From Patescibacteria group bacterium (GTDB taxonomy: Bacteria; Patescibacteriota; Microgenomatia; UBA1406; GWC2-37-13), in the NCBI GenBank assembly GCA_026004435.1, contig BPJD01000006.1, positions 22,504-86,503 on the forward strand: a DNA stretch of 64,000 nt, read 5' to 3'. The notes below the pieces were generated by a model. The model was not told the DNA's origin. It saw nothing but the letters and a program-made list of their open reading frames with translations, and did no database searches. Position numbers and translations under genes: made by a program. Positions 1 to 8,662 of this stretch are shown one piece after another. How positions within the stretch are numbered: the first letter of the stretch is position 1; every line of letters starts with the position of its first letter.

Positions 1-708
1 ATACTCTGTTTGTTGAATAAAAAGATCAGCTCTTTTGTACGGCTCCAACCTTGAGATAAACAAAAAATATGGTTTTTTTGCAACCTGATTAAACCTTTGA
101 TCAAGGCTGTTTTTTAAGCTCTGGGTTTCTTCTGCAACTTTTTGCCAGTACTTAAAATCAAAGGCCGGGTAAACAACCTCTCCTGTAATGCCATAGGTTT
201 TTTCTGCTAGTTTTTTTACCAACTCAGACAGAAAGATATATTTATCAGGTCTTCTAGCTGAAAGATAATCAAAACTGCGCAGATACGAAAGCAGGGGAAG
301 TGTTAAAAATTTTGTTAGTTTTGAAAAATAAAGCTCCTGAAAGTTCCATAAAAATCTTGGAGGAGTAAATAAATAGCAAATATGCTTTGTTTCTGGTTTG
401 GTTACTACTGCTTTGGCAAAATAAGCTGTAGCTGAAAAAACAAGGTCATACTCTGAAAGATCAAAACTCTCAAAAGCAAAGGGATAAAATAAAGTAAGCA
501 GTTTTCTTTGGCGTAAAACTTGGGGAAATTTTTTTATAAAACTTTGTTTTACTGTTCTGCCTTTAAGCCACTGGATTTTGTCTTGATCCCAGTAACTAGT
601 GTAAATATCTGCATTGGGGAACACCTCAAGCAAAATCTTAAACAATCTTTCTGCTCCGCCTTCTTTGTCAAACCAGTCATAGACCAAAGCTATTTTTTTG
701 TTTTCCAT
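1..708 (-). CDS. Glycosyltransferase family 4 (GT-B fold), truncated by the window edge
   Basis: The first 236 codons are present; the C-terminal part lies outside the window. The N-terminus (KKIALVYDWFDKEGGAERLF) is the typical first strand and glycine-rich loop of GT4 enzymes that move a sugar from a nucleotide donor. The last visible stretch, FLFISRLEPYKRADLFI, is the start of the second Rossmann domain where the donor nucleotide binds. The ATG at 708 overlaps the end of tsaD by 19 bases, so the gene is the downstream member of the tsaC-tsaE/tsaD transcription unit. The acceptor is unknown; a role in surface polysaccharide is inferred from the other glycosyltransferases nearby. Confidence 0.85.
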   Translation of the reverse strand, partial: MENKKIALVYDWFDKEGGAERLFKILLEVFPNADIYTSYWDQDKIQWLKGRTVKQSFIKKFPQVLRQRKLLTLFYPFAFESFDLSEYDLVFSATAYFAKAVVTKPETKHICYLFTPPRFLWNFQELYFSKLTKFLTLPLLSYLRSFDYLSARRPDKYIFLSELVKKLAEKTYGITGEVVYPAFDFKYWQKVAEETQSLKNSLDQRFNQVAKKPYFLFISRLEPYKRADLFIQQTEY

Positions 709-1766
709 ATGAATTTATCCTCTAAATTAAGCCTAGGCTTTCTATCTAATAAATCAAACTCATCTCCAGCAAGATAGTAACCCTGCCTGTATCTGTAGTA
801 GCCTGCAACTGCAATCATAGCTGCATTATCGCCATAAAGGTAATCATAACGAGGAAACAACACCTTTGCCTGATGCTTTCTGGCAAGTTGCCTAATCGTA
901 GTCTTAAGATGCTTATTGGCAGAAACACCTCCACAGACAATCAGGTTTTTTACCCCTGTTTTTTTTATTGCAGACTCCAATTTTATAATAACAGACTCAA
1001 AGACTGCCTGTTGAAAAGAACTGGCAAGTTTATTAATGTTGTCTGTAATAAATCTTTGGCTCTTGTCTTTTACAAAATAGTAAAAGGCAGTTTTTAAGCC
1101 AGAAAAAGAAAAATCAAGTGAGTTATGTTTAATCATTGTGCGGGGAAAGTTATAAAAATCTTTGTTCTCAACTGCCTCGGATAACCGCTCTATCACAGCT
1201 CCGCTGGGATATCCTAATCCTAAAAGCTTGCCTGCCTTATCTAATGCCTCGCCCGCAGCATCATCTAAAGTTTTACCAATTATTTTGTGCTGAAGATGAT
1301 CATAAAATAAACTGAGTTGAGTATGACCTCCTGAAATTATTAAACACAGATAAGGAAAGTCAAACTTAAAATCTGGTCTGCCTTGGCTGTTCTGTACAAA
1401 AACAGAGTAAATATGCCCCTCAAGATGATTGACTGGAATAATAGGTTTACTGTACTCTTCTGCCAGTAACTTTGTTTGTTTAATGCCTGTCTCCAATGCA
1501 GGAGCAAGACCAGGACCATAGGTTACTGCAAAAGCTGTGATTTTATTAAGATCAGCCTCTTTTCTTACTCTTTTAAGTTTTTTTAGGGTTAAGTTAATTA
1601 TTGATGGCAGTTTAATCTGATGTTCTTTTTTAGCCAAATGAGGTACCACGCCGCCCCATTGGGAATGAACAGCCTGAGAGTAGACCACATTAGCTAAAAT
1701 TTTTCTTCCTGATCCCACTGCGCAAGCTGTTTCATCGCAAGATGTTTCCACTGCAAATATTAGCAT
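690..1766 (-). CDS. tsaD: tRNA N6-adenosine threonylcarbamoyltransferase TsaD
   Basis: TsaD (Kae1/Gcp family, ASKHA fold) moves threonylcarbamoyl from its AMP adduct to A37 of tRNAs reading ANN codons (t6A). The 358 aa product is of usual length. It starts with the family signature ILAVETSCDET-like (IFAVETSCDETACAV), has the metal-binding NHLEGH motif near residue 110 and GGHTQL near residue 145, and the C-terminal GGVSANKHL loop and GDNAAMIA. It follows the tsaC-tsaE fusion by two bases, so three parts of the t6A machinery are co-transcribed. No TsaB paralogue is visible in the window. Stop codon is TAG. Confidence 0.97.
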   Translation of the reverse strand: MLIFAVETSCDETACAVGSGRKILANVVYSQAVHSQWGGVVPHLAKKEHQIKLPSIINLTLKKLKRVRKEADLNKITAFAVTYGPGLAPALETGIKQTKLLAEEYSKPIIPVNHLEGHIYSVFVQNSQGRPDFKFDFPYLCLIISGGHTQLSLFYDHLQHKIIGKTLDDAAGEALDKAGKLLGLGYPSGAVIERLSEAVENKDFYNFPRTMIKHNSLDFSFSGLKTAFYYFVKDKSQRFITDNINKLASSFQQAVFESVIIKLESAIKKTGVKNLIVCGGVSANKHLKTTIRQLARKHQAKVLFPRYDYLYGDNAAMIAVAGYYRYRQGYYLAGDEFDLLDRKPRLNLEDKFIWKTKK

Positions 1767-1768
1767 GC

Positions 1769-2842
1769 TTATTGTTTTAATTTAATTAATCGCTTGTTCT
1801 TATCTTGATAAAGAATCTGAAGATAAAAGATTTTGGTTTGTTTCTTAAGCTTATCTATTAAGCCTTTAATCTTTTGTCCCCACTCTATAATCACGAGATT
1901 ATCTCCTTGACAAAAAGTCTCAAGATTAAAATAATTCAACTCAGACTTGTCATTAATATTGTACAGATCAAAGTGGATTAGTTTCTTAAATCTGCAGTCT
2001 GAAATATCATACTCATAGAAACCAACAAAACTCGGAGACACAATATCTGTTACACCAAGCATTTTGCCAATCCCTTTGGTAAACTCTGTTTTGCCTGCAC
2101 CCAGATCTCCCTCTAAAAACACAAAAACAGAGTTTTGTTTGCTTGTTAACAAATAGTTTTTAAAAATAAACTGAGCTATTTTTCTAGTCTGCTTAGGAGA
2201 ACTTGACTCAAACTCATCCAGATCAGTAAGCAAAATATCGCCTTTTCTTAAGACTTTGATACTATCTTCTGTTAAGTCTATTACTGTTGAAGGTTTGTTG
2301 TAAGGAAGTTTGCCAGCATCAACAATAAGATCTATCTGGCTTAAACGCTTTTTAGATAAAGTTTTTAAAAAACTATCTATTGTGTAATGAGGTCCTTTGC
2401 CGCTTATATTAGCAGATGTAGCAGTTACAGCAGATCCAAAAGCCTGAACCAAACTCTGAACAGGTTTATAATCTGGAATTCTTATGCCTAAACTGCCTTT
2501 TTCAGACTCAAGATAAGAACAGACATTATGTTTTGAGGGCAGGACTATTGTAAAAGGGCCCGGCAATAGCTGTTCAAGCAGACTTTGCTGTTTTTTATTG
2601 GTATCAACATACTCGTTAATTGATTCAAATCCTGGCAGAAATACTGATATTGGCTTGCCAAAAGGCCTTTTTTTTACATTAATCAATTTTGTTACAGCAG
2701 AAGTGTTTTTTGCATCTGCTAAAAATCCGTATACAGTATCTGAAGGATAAACAACCAAACCACCACTCCTTAAAGTCTTAATAACCTCAGGCTGAATCTG
2801 AAACAACTTATTACTGTCATTTTCTGTTTTAATAAGCTTCAT
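1769..2842 (-). CDS. Fused TsaC (YrdC/Sua5) - TsaE t6A biosynthesis protein
   Basis: Two t6A enzymes are joined in one 357 aa chain. Residues about 5-203 are a YrdC/TsaC domain, which makes threonylcarbamoyl-AMP from threonine, bicarbonate and ATP (GLVVYPSDTVYG, KRPFGKP, SAVTATSANISG motifs). Residues about 210-357 are TsaE, the P-loop ATPase that drives the transferase cycle (Walker A GDLGAGKT near 245, followed by SPSFVGFYEY and later IIEWG). An in-frame TTG six bases upstream is possible, but the ATG at 2842 lies six bases after a TATAAT box, which favours the ATG. tsaD follows directly. Separate TsaC and TsaE are the rule in bacteria, so the fusion is notable. Confidence 0.93.
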   Translation of the reverse strand: MKLIKTENDSNKLFQIQPEVIKTLRSGGLVVYPSDTVYGFLADAKNTSAVTKLINVKKRPFGKPISVFLPGFESINEYVDTNKKQQSLLEQLLPGPFTIVLPSKHNVCSYLESEKGSLGIRIPDYKPVQSLVQAFGSAVTATSANISGKGPHYTIDSFLKTLSKKRLSQIDLIVDAGKLPYNKPSTVIDLTEDSIKVLRKGDILLTDLDEFESSSPKQTRKIAQFIFKNYLLTSKQNSVFVFLEGDLGAGKTEFTKGIGKMLGVTDIVSPSFVGFYEYDISDCRFKKLIHFDLYNINDKSELNYFNLETFCQGDNLVIIEWGQKIKGLIDKLKKQTKIFYLQILYQDKNKRLIKLKQ

Positions 2843-2848
2843 AAACAA

Positions 2849-2854
2849 ATTATA
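2849..2854 (-). promoter_or_regulatory. -10 box of the tsaC-tsaE/tsaD unit
   Basis: TATAAT on the minus strand, ending six bases before the ATG at 2842. No good -35 hexamer is seen at the right distance. If used, transcription would start at or within a base of the start codon, giving a leaderless message. Confidence 0.45.
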
Positions 2855-2908
2855 TAAAATTTGAGGCTATTTTCAGCCAAAATTAACCTCAGACTAAGAT
2901 TAAAGTAT

Positions 2909-5662
2909 TTAATTGGGATAATGGCATTTTTTGTATTTTTTGCCCGAGCCGCACCAGCAGGGGTCATTTCTGCCGATCTTCTTTTTGGCTGTTGTGCTTG
3001 GCTTAGAACTCTGCTGTTTAGCTCTTAAATTGCCAACAGATGCTTTTGCCGGATCAGAGTACATAAGATTCTGTTCATCCAGCACAGAGCTTTGAAGCTG
3101 TTCTTGCGTCTGCTGCACCAGTTCTATTCTTACTAAACTGATTCGCTTAATAAACTCTAAGTTTACTGTGTTAAGCAGATTCTCAAACATCCTATAAGCC
3201 TCGTTTTTGTACTCAATTAAAGGATCCATCTGACCATGTCCTCTAAGGCCTATACCCTCTCTTAAAGACTCAATGGCTGTTAAATGATCAATCCAGTACC
3301 TGTCTACTACATCCAAGTAAATATTTTTTACTACATCCTGCCAAATTTCTTTGTACTCTTTTTGATTTTTTTTATAAAAATCTTTAAAACTGGACATTAG
3401 ATACTCATAAAGTTTCTCCTTATCTGAAGACTCAGCTATTTGCTTAAGTTTATTTTTGTCAACAAAAGGAAAATCAGAGGCCAAAGACTTAATAAAATCA
3501 GAGACTTCTTTATCAGAGAATGATCTTGCTAATATATAATAATTATTAGTCACAATATTAACCTCTTCCTCAACCAGCTTATTGATATAATCAAAAAGTT
3601 TTCGTTCTGATGTTTCTGCAAGCTGAATGATCTTTGCCCTTATATCATAAACAATCTGTCTTTGTTTATTTAAAACATCATCAAACTCAACCAAATTTTT
3701 TCTTATATCAAAGTTAAAACCCTCTACTTTAATCTGAGCCTGAACAATAATGCGTGTAACCATATTGTTCTCTATTGGCTGATCCTCAGGCATATTAAGA
3801 AAAGTCATTACTTTGGCAATTTGGTCTCCGCCAAAGATTCTCATTAGATCATCTTCAAGAGAAACAAAAAACCTTGACTCTCCAGGATCTCCCTGTCTGC
3901 CGGATCTGCCTCTTAATTGGTTGTCAATTCTTCTTGACTCATGTTTTTCAGTTCCTATAACATACAATCCTCCCAACTGGACAACCTCCTTTCTTCTGTT
4001 TTGCCAGTCAAGCATCTGTTTGTTAAACTCTTCTTGTAGCTTATTGCGTTGTTTCTCTGTCTGAGCTTTTATTAATTTCGTCTTTAGCACATGTGCGCTG
4101 GGAGCCTCTCCTCCCAGAACTATATCAACGCCTCGCCCAGCCATATTAGTTGCTACTGTTACTGCTCCCTTCTGTCCTGCTTTGGCTATAATCTTTGCTT
4201 CTTTTTCGTGGTTTTTGGCATTTAAAACACTGTGTTCTATACCTGCCTTGTTAAGCAGTGAAGACAGATACTCATTTTTTTCAATCGACGCTGTGCCAAC
4301 TAAAACCGGCCTGCCAGACTTATAGGCCTCTGCTATCTCTTTGACTATTGCTTCATACTTGGCTTTTTGGGTTTTGTAAATAAAATCATCTCTATCTTTT
4401 CTGATCACAGGCTTATTTGTAGGAATAACAACAACATCTGCATTGTAGATCTTATTAAACTCCTCAGCCTCTGTAGCTGCTGTGCCTGTCATTCCTGAAA
4501 GTTTTTTATACTGTCTGAAATAATTTTGAATTGAGATAACAGCCAAAGTTTTTGACTCCTGCTGGACAGCAACGCCTTCCTTTGCCTCAATAGCCTGATG
4601 CAGACCTTCTGAAAAGCGTCTGCCCTCAAGCAGTCTGCCTGTAAACTCATCAACTATTATGACTTGGTTGTCTCTGACAATATAATCTTTATCTTTTTTG
4701 AACAAAGTCTCAGCCTTTAAGGCAGCCTCAATAAAAAACAGGGTCTCAAAATCTTTTTCATAAAGGTTTGTTACTCCAAGCAGTTTTTCAACATGCTTAA
4801 TACCCTCCTCTGTCAAATGAACAGATTTTCTTTTCTCATCTATAATAAAGTCTTTATCCGAATTTAGCCGTTTGACCAGCTTGGCATAGTCATAATACTT
4901 TGAGACATCATCAGAAAAAGGAGCTGATATAATCAAAGGAGTTCTGGCCTCATCAATTAACACTGAGTCAACCTCGTCTATTACAACAAAATTAAAACCA
5001 TTCTGAACTTTTTCAGACCTTGATCTGACCATATTGTCCCTTAAGTAATCAAAACCAAACTCGCTGTTTACGCCATAAATAATATCAGCCTGATAAGCCT
5101 CTTTTCTTGAGACTGGCTTAAGGTGCATTAATCTCCAGTCTAGGGAGTCTTCATCCAAGTACTCTGGGTCGTAGACAAAACTTGACCGTGACATAATAGC
5201 TGATGTAGTCAAGCCCAAAAACTCAAATACAGTGCCCATCCAGCCGCAGTCCCGCCTTGCCAGATAGTCATTAACTGTAACAACATGCACGCCTTTTCCT
5301 GTTAATGCATTAAGATACAAAGCTGTGGTTGAAGACAGGGTCTTTCCCTCTCCTGTTTTTTGTTCTGCAATTTTGCCCTCATGCAGAGCAATACCTGCCA
5401 TTAACTGAACATCGTAGTGTCTCTCTCCTAAAACTCTTCTGGCAGCTTCTCTGACTAATGCATAAGCATACGGCAGCAACTCATCTAAGCTTTTCTCTCC
5501 AGACTGAACCTGATCTTTCAGTTTTTTGGTCTCCTGTTTAAAATCAGAGTCTCTTAATCTTCTCACATCAGACTCTTTGCTGTTAATCTCAGCTACGATT
5601 TTTTGATACCTTGATATCTGTTGATAATTATAATCAAAAAACTTTTTTAAAAAACCTAACAT
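2909..5662 (-). CDS. secA: Preprotein translocase ATPase SecA
   Basis: Motor ATPase that pushes unfolded preproteins through SecYEG. The 917 aa chain has the usual layout: N-terminal NBD1 with GEGKT Walker A near residue 105 and VIDEVDSVLIDEARTPLI, the preprotein-binding domain, NBD2 with GTASIEKNEYL and NMAGRGVDIVLGG, the IDNQLRGRSGRQGDPG motif, helical scaffold and wing domains, and a C-terminal zinc-binding tail (CWCGSGKKYKKCH) that contacts SecB or lipid in other bacteria. Upstream are two small membrane-anchored proteins, downstream the t6A genes. SecY is encoded at 18390-19676 in this window. Start ATG at 5662 has no Shine-Dalgarno sequence. Confidence 0.98.
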   Translation of the reverse strand: MLGFLKKFFDYNYQQISRYQKIVAEINSKESDVRRLRDSDFKQETKKLKDQVQSGEKSLDELLPYAYALVREAARRVLGERHYDVQLMAGIALHEGKIAEQKTGEGKTLSSTTALYLNALTGKGVHVVTVNDYLARRDCGWMGTVFEFLGLTTSAIMSRSSFVYDPEYLDEDSLDWRLMHLKPVSRKEAYQADIIYGVNSEFGFDYLRDNMVRSRSEKVQNGFNFVVIDEVDSVLIDEARTPLIISAPFSDDVSKYYDYAKLVKRLNSDKDFIIDEKRKSVHLTEEGIKHVEKLLGVTNLYEKDFETLFFIEAALKAETLFKKDKDYIVRDNQVIIVDEFTGRLLEGRRFSEGLHQAIEAKEGVAVQQESKTLAVISIQNYFRQYKKLSGMTGTAATEAEEFNKIYNADVVVIPTNKPVIRKDRDDFIYKTQKAKYEAIVKEIAEAYKSGRPVLVGTASIEKNEYLSSLLNKAGIEHSVLNAKNHEKEAKIIAKAGQKGAVTVATNMAGRGVDIVLGGEAPSAHVLKTKLIKAQTEKQRNKLQEEFNKQMLDWQNRRKEVVQLGGLYVIGTEKHESRRIDNQLRGRSGRQGDPGESRFFVSLEDDLMRIFGGDQIAKVMTFLNMPEDQPIENNMVTRIIVQAQIKVEGFNFDIRKNLVEFDDVLNKQRQIVYDIRAKIIQLAETSERKLFDYINKLVEEEVNIVTNNYYILARSFSDKEVSDFIKSLASDFPFVDKNKLKQIAESSDKEKLYEYLMSSFKDFYKKNQKEYKEIWQDVVKNIYLDVVDRYWIDHLTAIESLREGIGLRGHGQMDPLIEYKNEAYRMFENLLNTVNLEFIKRISLVRIELVQQTQEQLQSSVLDEQNLMYSDPAKASVGNLRAKQQSSKPSTTAKKKIGRNDPCWCGSGKKYKKCHYPN

Positions 5663-5683
5663 ATTGAAATACTTAAGATAAAA

Positions 5684-6382
5684 TTAGTTATTAATATGCA
5701 ATTGTTCTAATAATTCCTGAGGCACTATAATAACCTCTTCTGCTGATACAGCATCAATATTGGCTGAATCACTAGCATAGAATCTAAAAACAACTCTATC
5801 ATTTTCCTTAATTTTGGAAAAAACTGCTTTTTGAAATCTAAATTCATTATCGTCTTCAGAGATAATCTGCAGATCTGTTGATCTTAAGACAGAGACTACT
5901 ATCTGATTACCCAACTCATCTATAGTTAAAAACGATGAGTCATCTTTCCTAACCTCCATAACTGTGCCATTGTGAATTCTTTCATTGTTCTGGCGATAAA
6001 GATTTAAGGCATGAAACTCATTGTCCAGTTTATTGCCAAAAGCTACAAGATAATCTTTTTCATTTAGATCCGAAAAATCAATCTCCTCTGTTTTGGATCC
6101 TGAGACATTATAGACCTTCAACAGCTCTGCATCATAGTTAATAATAATTTTTGAGTCATTATAATTAAGCTCAAATTTGTTGTCTGCTTCATCTTGTCGG
6201 ACAAAAAAACCTGTCTCAACATCAACTGCTGAGTCAAGGCTGGCATTAAGCTGAGAGCTTATTCTCTCCTTTATCTCTTCCACTTTTTTATCATCTGTAA
6301 CAGCTGAGTCTGTCTGTCCTAAAACACTAACAGCAAAGATAAACACCATTAAGATTATCAGAATAACTGAAACGACTCTCAT
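5684..6382 (-). CDS. Secreted or membrane-anchored protein of unknown function
   Basis: 232 aa with an N-terminal hydrophobic segment (VVSVILIILMVFIFAVSVLG) that may be a signal peptide or anchor, then an acidic helical stretch (about 25-60) and a beta-rich region whose repeated KENDRVVF- and NEKDYLVAFGN-like lines resemble small beta-barrel domains often annotated in CPR genomes as DUF5666-like. I do not recognise a catalytic motif. It overlaps the upstream gene by four bases (ATGA) and lies 21 bases before secA, so the pair is probably translated together and exported by the Sec machinery encoded next door. Function unknown. Confidence 0.75.
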   Translation of the reverse strand: MRVVSVILIILMVFIFAVSVLGQTDSAVTDDKKVEEIKERISSQLNASLDSAVDVETGFFVRQDEADNKFELNYNDSKIIINYDAELLKVYNVSGSKTEEIDFSDLNEKDYLVAFGNKLDNEFHALNLYRQNNERIHNGTVMEVRKDDSSFLTIDELGNQIVVSVLRSTDLQIISEDDNEFRFQKAVFSKIKENDRVVFRFYASDSANIDAVSAEEVIIVPQELLEQLHINN

Positions 6383-6828
6383 AATTTTTCAGGAAAATAA
6401 TAAATTTTAAGATCTTTTTGCAACACAGAAAATGTATTGTTTAATGTATACAACACAACTTTCACAGTGTTTTCTGCAGGTGTTAGATTAATATCTATAT
6501 CAAACTCTCCAGATTTGACAAAAGCAACCTGCCTGTCGTAATTGGAAACAACAACCAATAAACCATCTACAGGCAGAGTTAATTTAAGGTTGTAAGTCTG
6601 TTTCTGACTTATTATTTTATTATTAACATTTTTATTGTTAACAACAATATCAACTGATTCTGCAACTGTCTCAGTTGTTCCTGAAAGTTTTTGGTTGTTA
6701 AAGATCTTTTGTTCAATATCCTTTGTCTCAACTCTTGAAGTTTGCCTGTTGCTTAACATAACAAACAACCCCATACCCAAACCAACAATTGTTCCTAAGA
6801 CTAAAGCAAAGATTTTTTCTTTATTCAT
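6379..6828 (-). CDS. Small single-pass membrane protein of unknown function
   Basis: 149 aa with one N-terminal transmembrane helix (about residues 5-25, FALVLGTIVGLGMGLFVML), a Asn-rich linker and a C-terminal beta-sandwich-like part (residues 75-149) with alternating hydrophobic residues. The C-terminal part reads like a single Ig- or PEGA-like extracellular domain (LTLPVDGLLVVVSNYDRQVAFVKSG has the spacing), but this is a weak resemblance. It sits between alaS and the 232 aa secreted protein, overlapping the latter by four bases. It could be a partner of that protein on the cell surface. Confidence 0.7.
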   Translation of the reverse strand: MNKEKIFALVLGTIVGLGMGLFVMLSNRQTSRVETKDIEQKIFNNQKLSGTTETVAESVDIVVNNKNVNNKIISQKQTYNLKLTLPVDGLLVVVSNYDRQVAFVKSGEFDIDINLTPAENTVKVVLYTLNNTFSVLQKDLKIYYFPEKL

Positions 6829-6874
6829 ATCAGTAGTATGTATTTTACTAATTTTATTAAAAAATTAATAGTAG

Positions 6875-8662
6875 TTATTTAGCATAAACTCTGTAAAGAT
6901 CTGAACCAATTCTTTTGAGTTTTAAAATTTTTATAGATCCAATCTCAGAGGTGTTATTAACATGAGGACCTCCGCAAAACTCTTTTGAGTAATCTCCAAT
7001 AAAATAAACCTTAACCTTATCCGGGTACTTTTCTTTAAAAAAAGACTTGGCTCCAATTTGATAAGCCTTTTCTTTGGGCATAATCTCATACCTTACAGGC
7101 AAACCTTCTTTAATCTTTTGATTAACAATCTCCTCTAATTTATTTTTGGTGTTAACATCAGGCTGTTTTTCGCTGTAAAAATCAAATCTCAATCTTTCAG
7201 CTGTAATGTTTGAGCCTTCTTGTCTGACTGTTTCTCCCAACAAATCTGTCAACGCCTGATGAATCAAATGAGTTGCAGTGTGATACCTGATTGTTTGCTT
7301 CTGATTATCAGCCAAGCCTCCCTTGAACTTTTTAACCATTGATCTCCTTGAGATCTGCTTATGTTCTTCAAGATAGTTCTCAAACTCCTCTCTTGTTAAT
7401 TTTTGCCCCTTTTGTTCAAAGATCTCTTTGATTATCTCAAACGGAAAACCATAGCTTTGATAAAGATCAAAGGCAAGTTTCGGAGTAATTCTTTCAATTG
7501 TTTTTATTTTTTTAAATCCTTGTTTTATTGTTTGGTTAAATCTTTCAAGTTCCTGCTTAATAACCTCTGAAATCTCAATAGTGTCTTCAGGATTAAAATA
7601 AACATTCTGATACATCTTGACTAAAACCTGAATCGCCTCTTTAATATACTCAAACTTAACTTGTTCTTTTGTTTGATAAATCTTTACAGCTAATCTTCTA
7701 ATTAATCTTCTTAAAAAATAACCCTGTTCTTTATTCGCAGGCATTACTTTATCTTTAATCAAAAAAATAGAGGCCTTAAGATGATCTGCAATTACTCTGA
7801 GGCTTGTTTTATCATCTGAGTTGTAATCAAGACCTAAACTCTGCTGAAGACTATCTATAAGAGGCTTATAAAGATCTGTTAAAAATACATCAGGAGTATC
7901 ATAGCAGGCTGATAAAATTCTTTCCAATCCGCCGCCAAAATCAACATTTTTTTTTGGCAGTTCCACAAATCCAGACTCGGTTTTTTTGTACTGCATAAAA
8001 ACTGAGTTGCCAATCTCAATAAACCTGCCACAGTCGCAGTTTGGGTGACAGGTCTTGCCGAATTTAGTATTATGCTCAACCGAGTCAAATAAATAAAAGA
8101 CCTCGCTGTCAGGGCCGCCAGGTTCATTTACAGGCATATTTTCTGGAACTCCGGAGCGGGACCACCAGTTTTTTTCTGCTGAGTACTTAAAGATCCTCTC
8201 GCCTAACTCTGCCTTAATGCCATACCTGCTGTAAATATCCTTCCAAATTTCAATACTCTCCTCATCTGCAGGCAGATCCTTCCAGCCTGAAAACACAGTC
8301 ACATAAAGTTTATTCGGATTAAGCCCCAGCTCTTCTACTAAAAATTCAAACAACCAGCTTAACTGCTCTTTTTTAAAGTAATCCCCTAATGACCAGTTGC
8401 CCATCATTTCAAAAAAAGTAGTATGCCTGTTGTCTCCAATATCTTCTATATCCTGAGATCTAAAACAGGGCTGTATATTAAATAAGCGTTTACCCAAAGG
8501 ATGTTCCTGACCTAAAAGATACGGAACCAACTGCTGCATACCAGAACCAGTAAACAATGTTGTTGGATCATTAATAGGGACCAAAGGAATAGGTGGCACC
8601 CATTTATGAGCGTTTTTTCCCCAGAACTTTTTAAACTTATCTCTAAGTATTAAATGATTCAT
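6875..8662 (-). CDS. alaS: Alanyl-tRNA synthetase, short form without C-Ala domain
   Basis: Charges tRNA-Ala. The 595 aa protein holds the class II catalytic core (motif 2 region DNRHTTFFEMMGNWSLGDYF, motif 3 GGGLERIL near residue 245), the tRNA-recognition helices and the editing domain with its zinc ligands HxxxH (HTATHLIHQ, near 464) and CxxxH (CGGPH, near 567). The chain ends about 25 residues after that motif, so the DHHA1/C-Ala domain present in the usual about 870 aa enzyme is absent. The gene starts in an ATGA overlap with the upstream glycosyltransferase. No downstream fragment encodes the missing domain, so this is a true short form rather than a frameshift. Confidence 0.95.
   Translation of the reverse strand: MNHLILRDKFKKFWGKNAHKWVPPIPLVPINDPTTLFTGSGMQQLVPYLLGQEHPLGKRLFNIQPCFRSQDIEDIGDNRHTTFFEMMGNWSLGDYFKKEQLSWLFEFLVEELGLNPNKLYVTVFSGWKDLPADEESIEIWKDIYSRYGIKAELGERIFKYSAEKNWWSRSGVPENMPVNEPGGPDSEVFYLFDSVEHNTKFGKTCHPNCDCGRFIEIGNSVFMQYKKTESGFVELPKKNVDFGGGLERILSACYDTPDVFLTDLYKPLIDSLQQSLGLDYNSDDKTSLRVIADHLKASIFLIKDKVMPANKEQGYFLRRLIRRLAVKIYQTKEQVKFEYIKEAIQVLVKMYQNVYFNPEDTIEISEVIKQELERFNQTIKQGFKKIKTIERITPKLAFDLYQSYGFPFEIIKEIFEQKGQKLTREEFENYLEEHKQISRRSMVKKFKGGLADNQKQTIRYHTATHLIHQALTDLLGETVRQEGSNITAERLRFDFYSEKQPDVNTKNKLEEIVNQKIKEGLPVRYEIMPKEKAYQIGAKSFFKEKYPDKVKVYFIGDYSKEFCGGPHVNNTSEIGSIKILKLKRIGSDLYRVYAK

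Noticed and set aside
2843..2848. TTG start for the tsaC-tsaE fusion
   Set aside because: It directly abuts the TATAAT box; the ATG at 2842 gives the family N-terminus.
2855..2900. Hairpin between secA and tsaC-tsaE
   Set aside because: The possible stems GGCT/AGCC and TGAGG/CCTCA compete for the same bases and there is no T tract.
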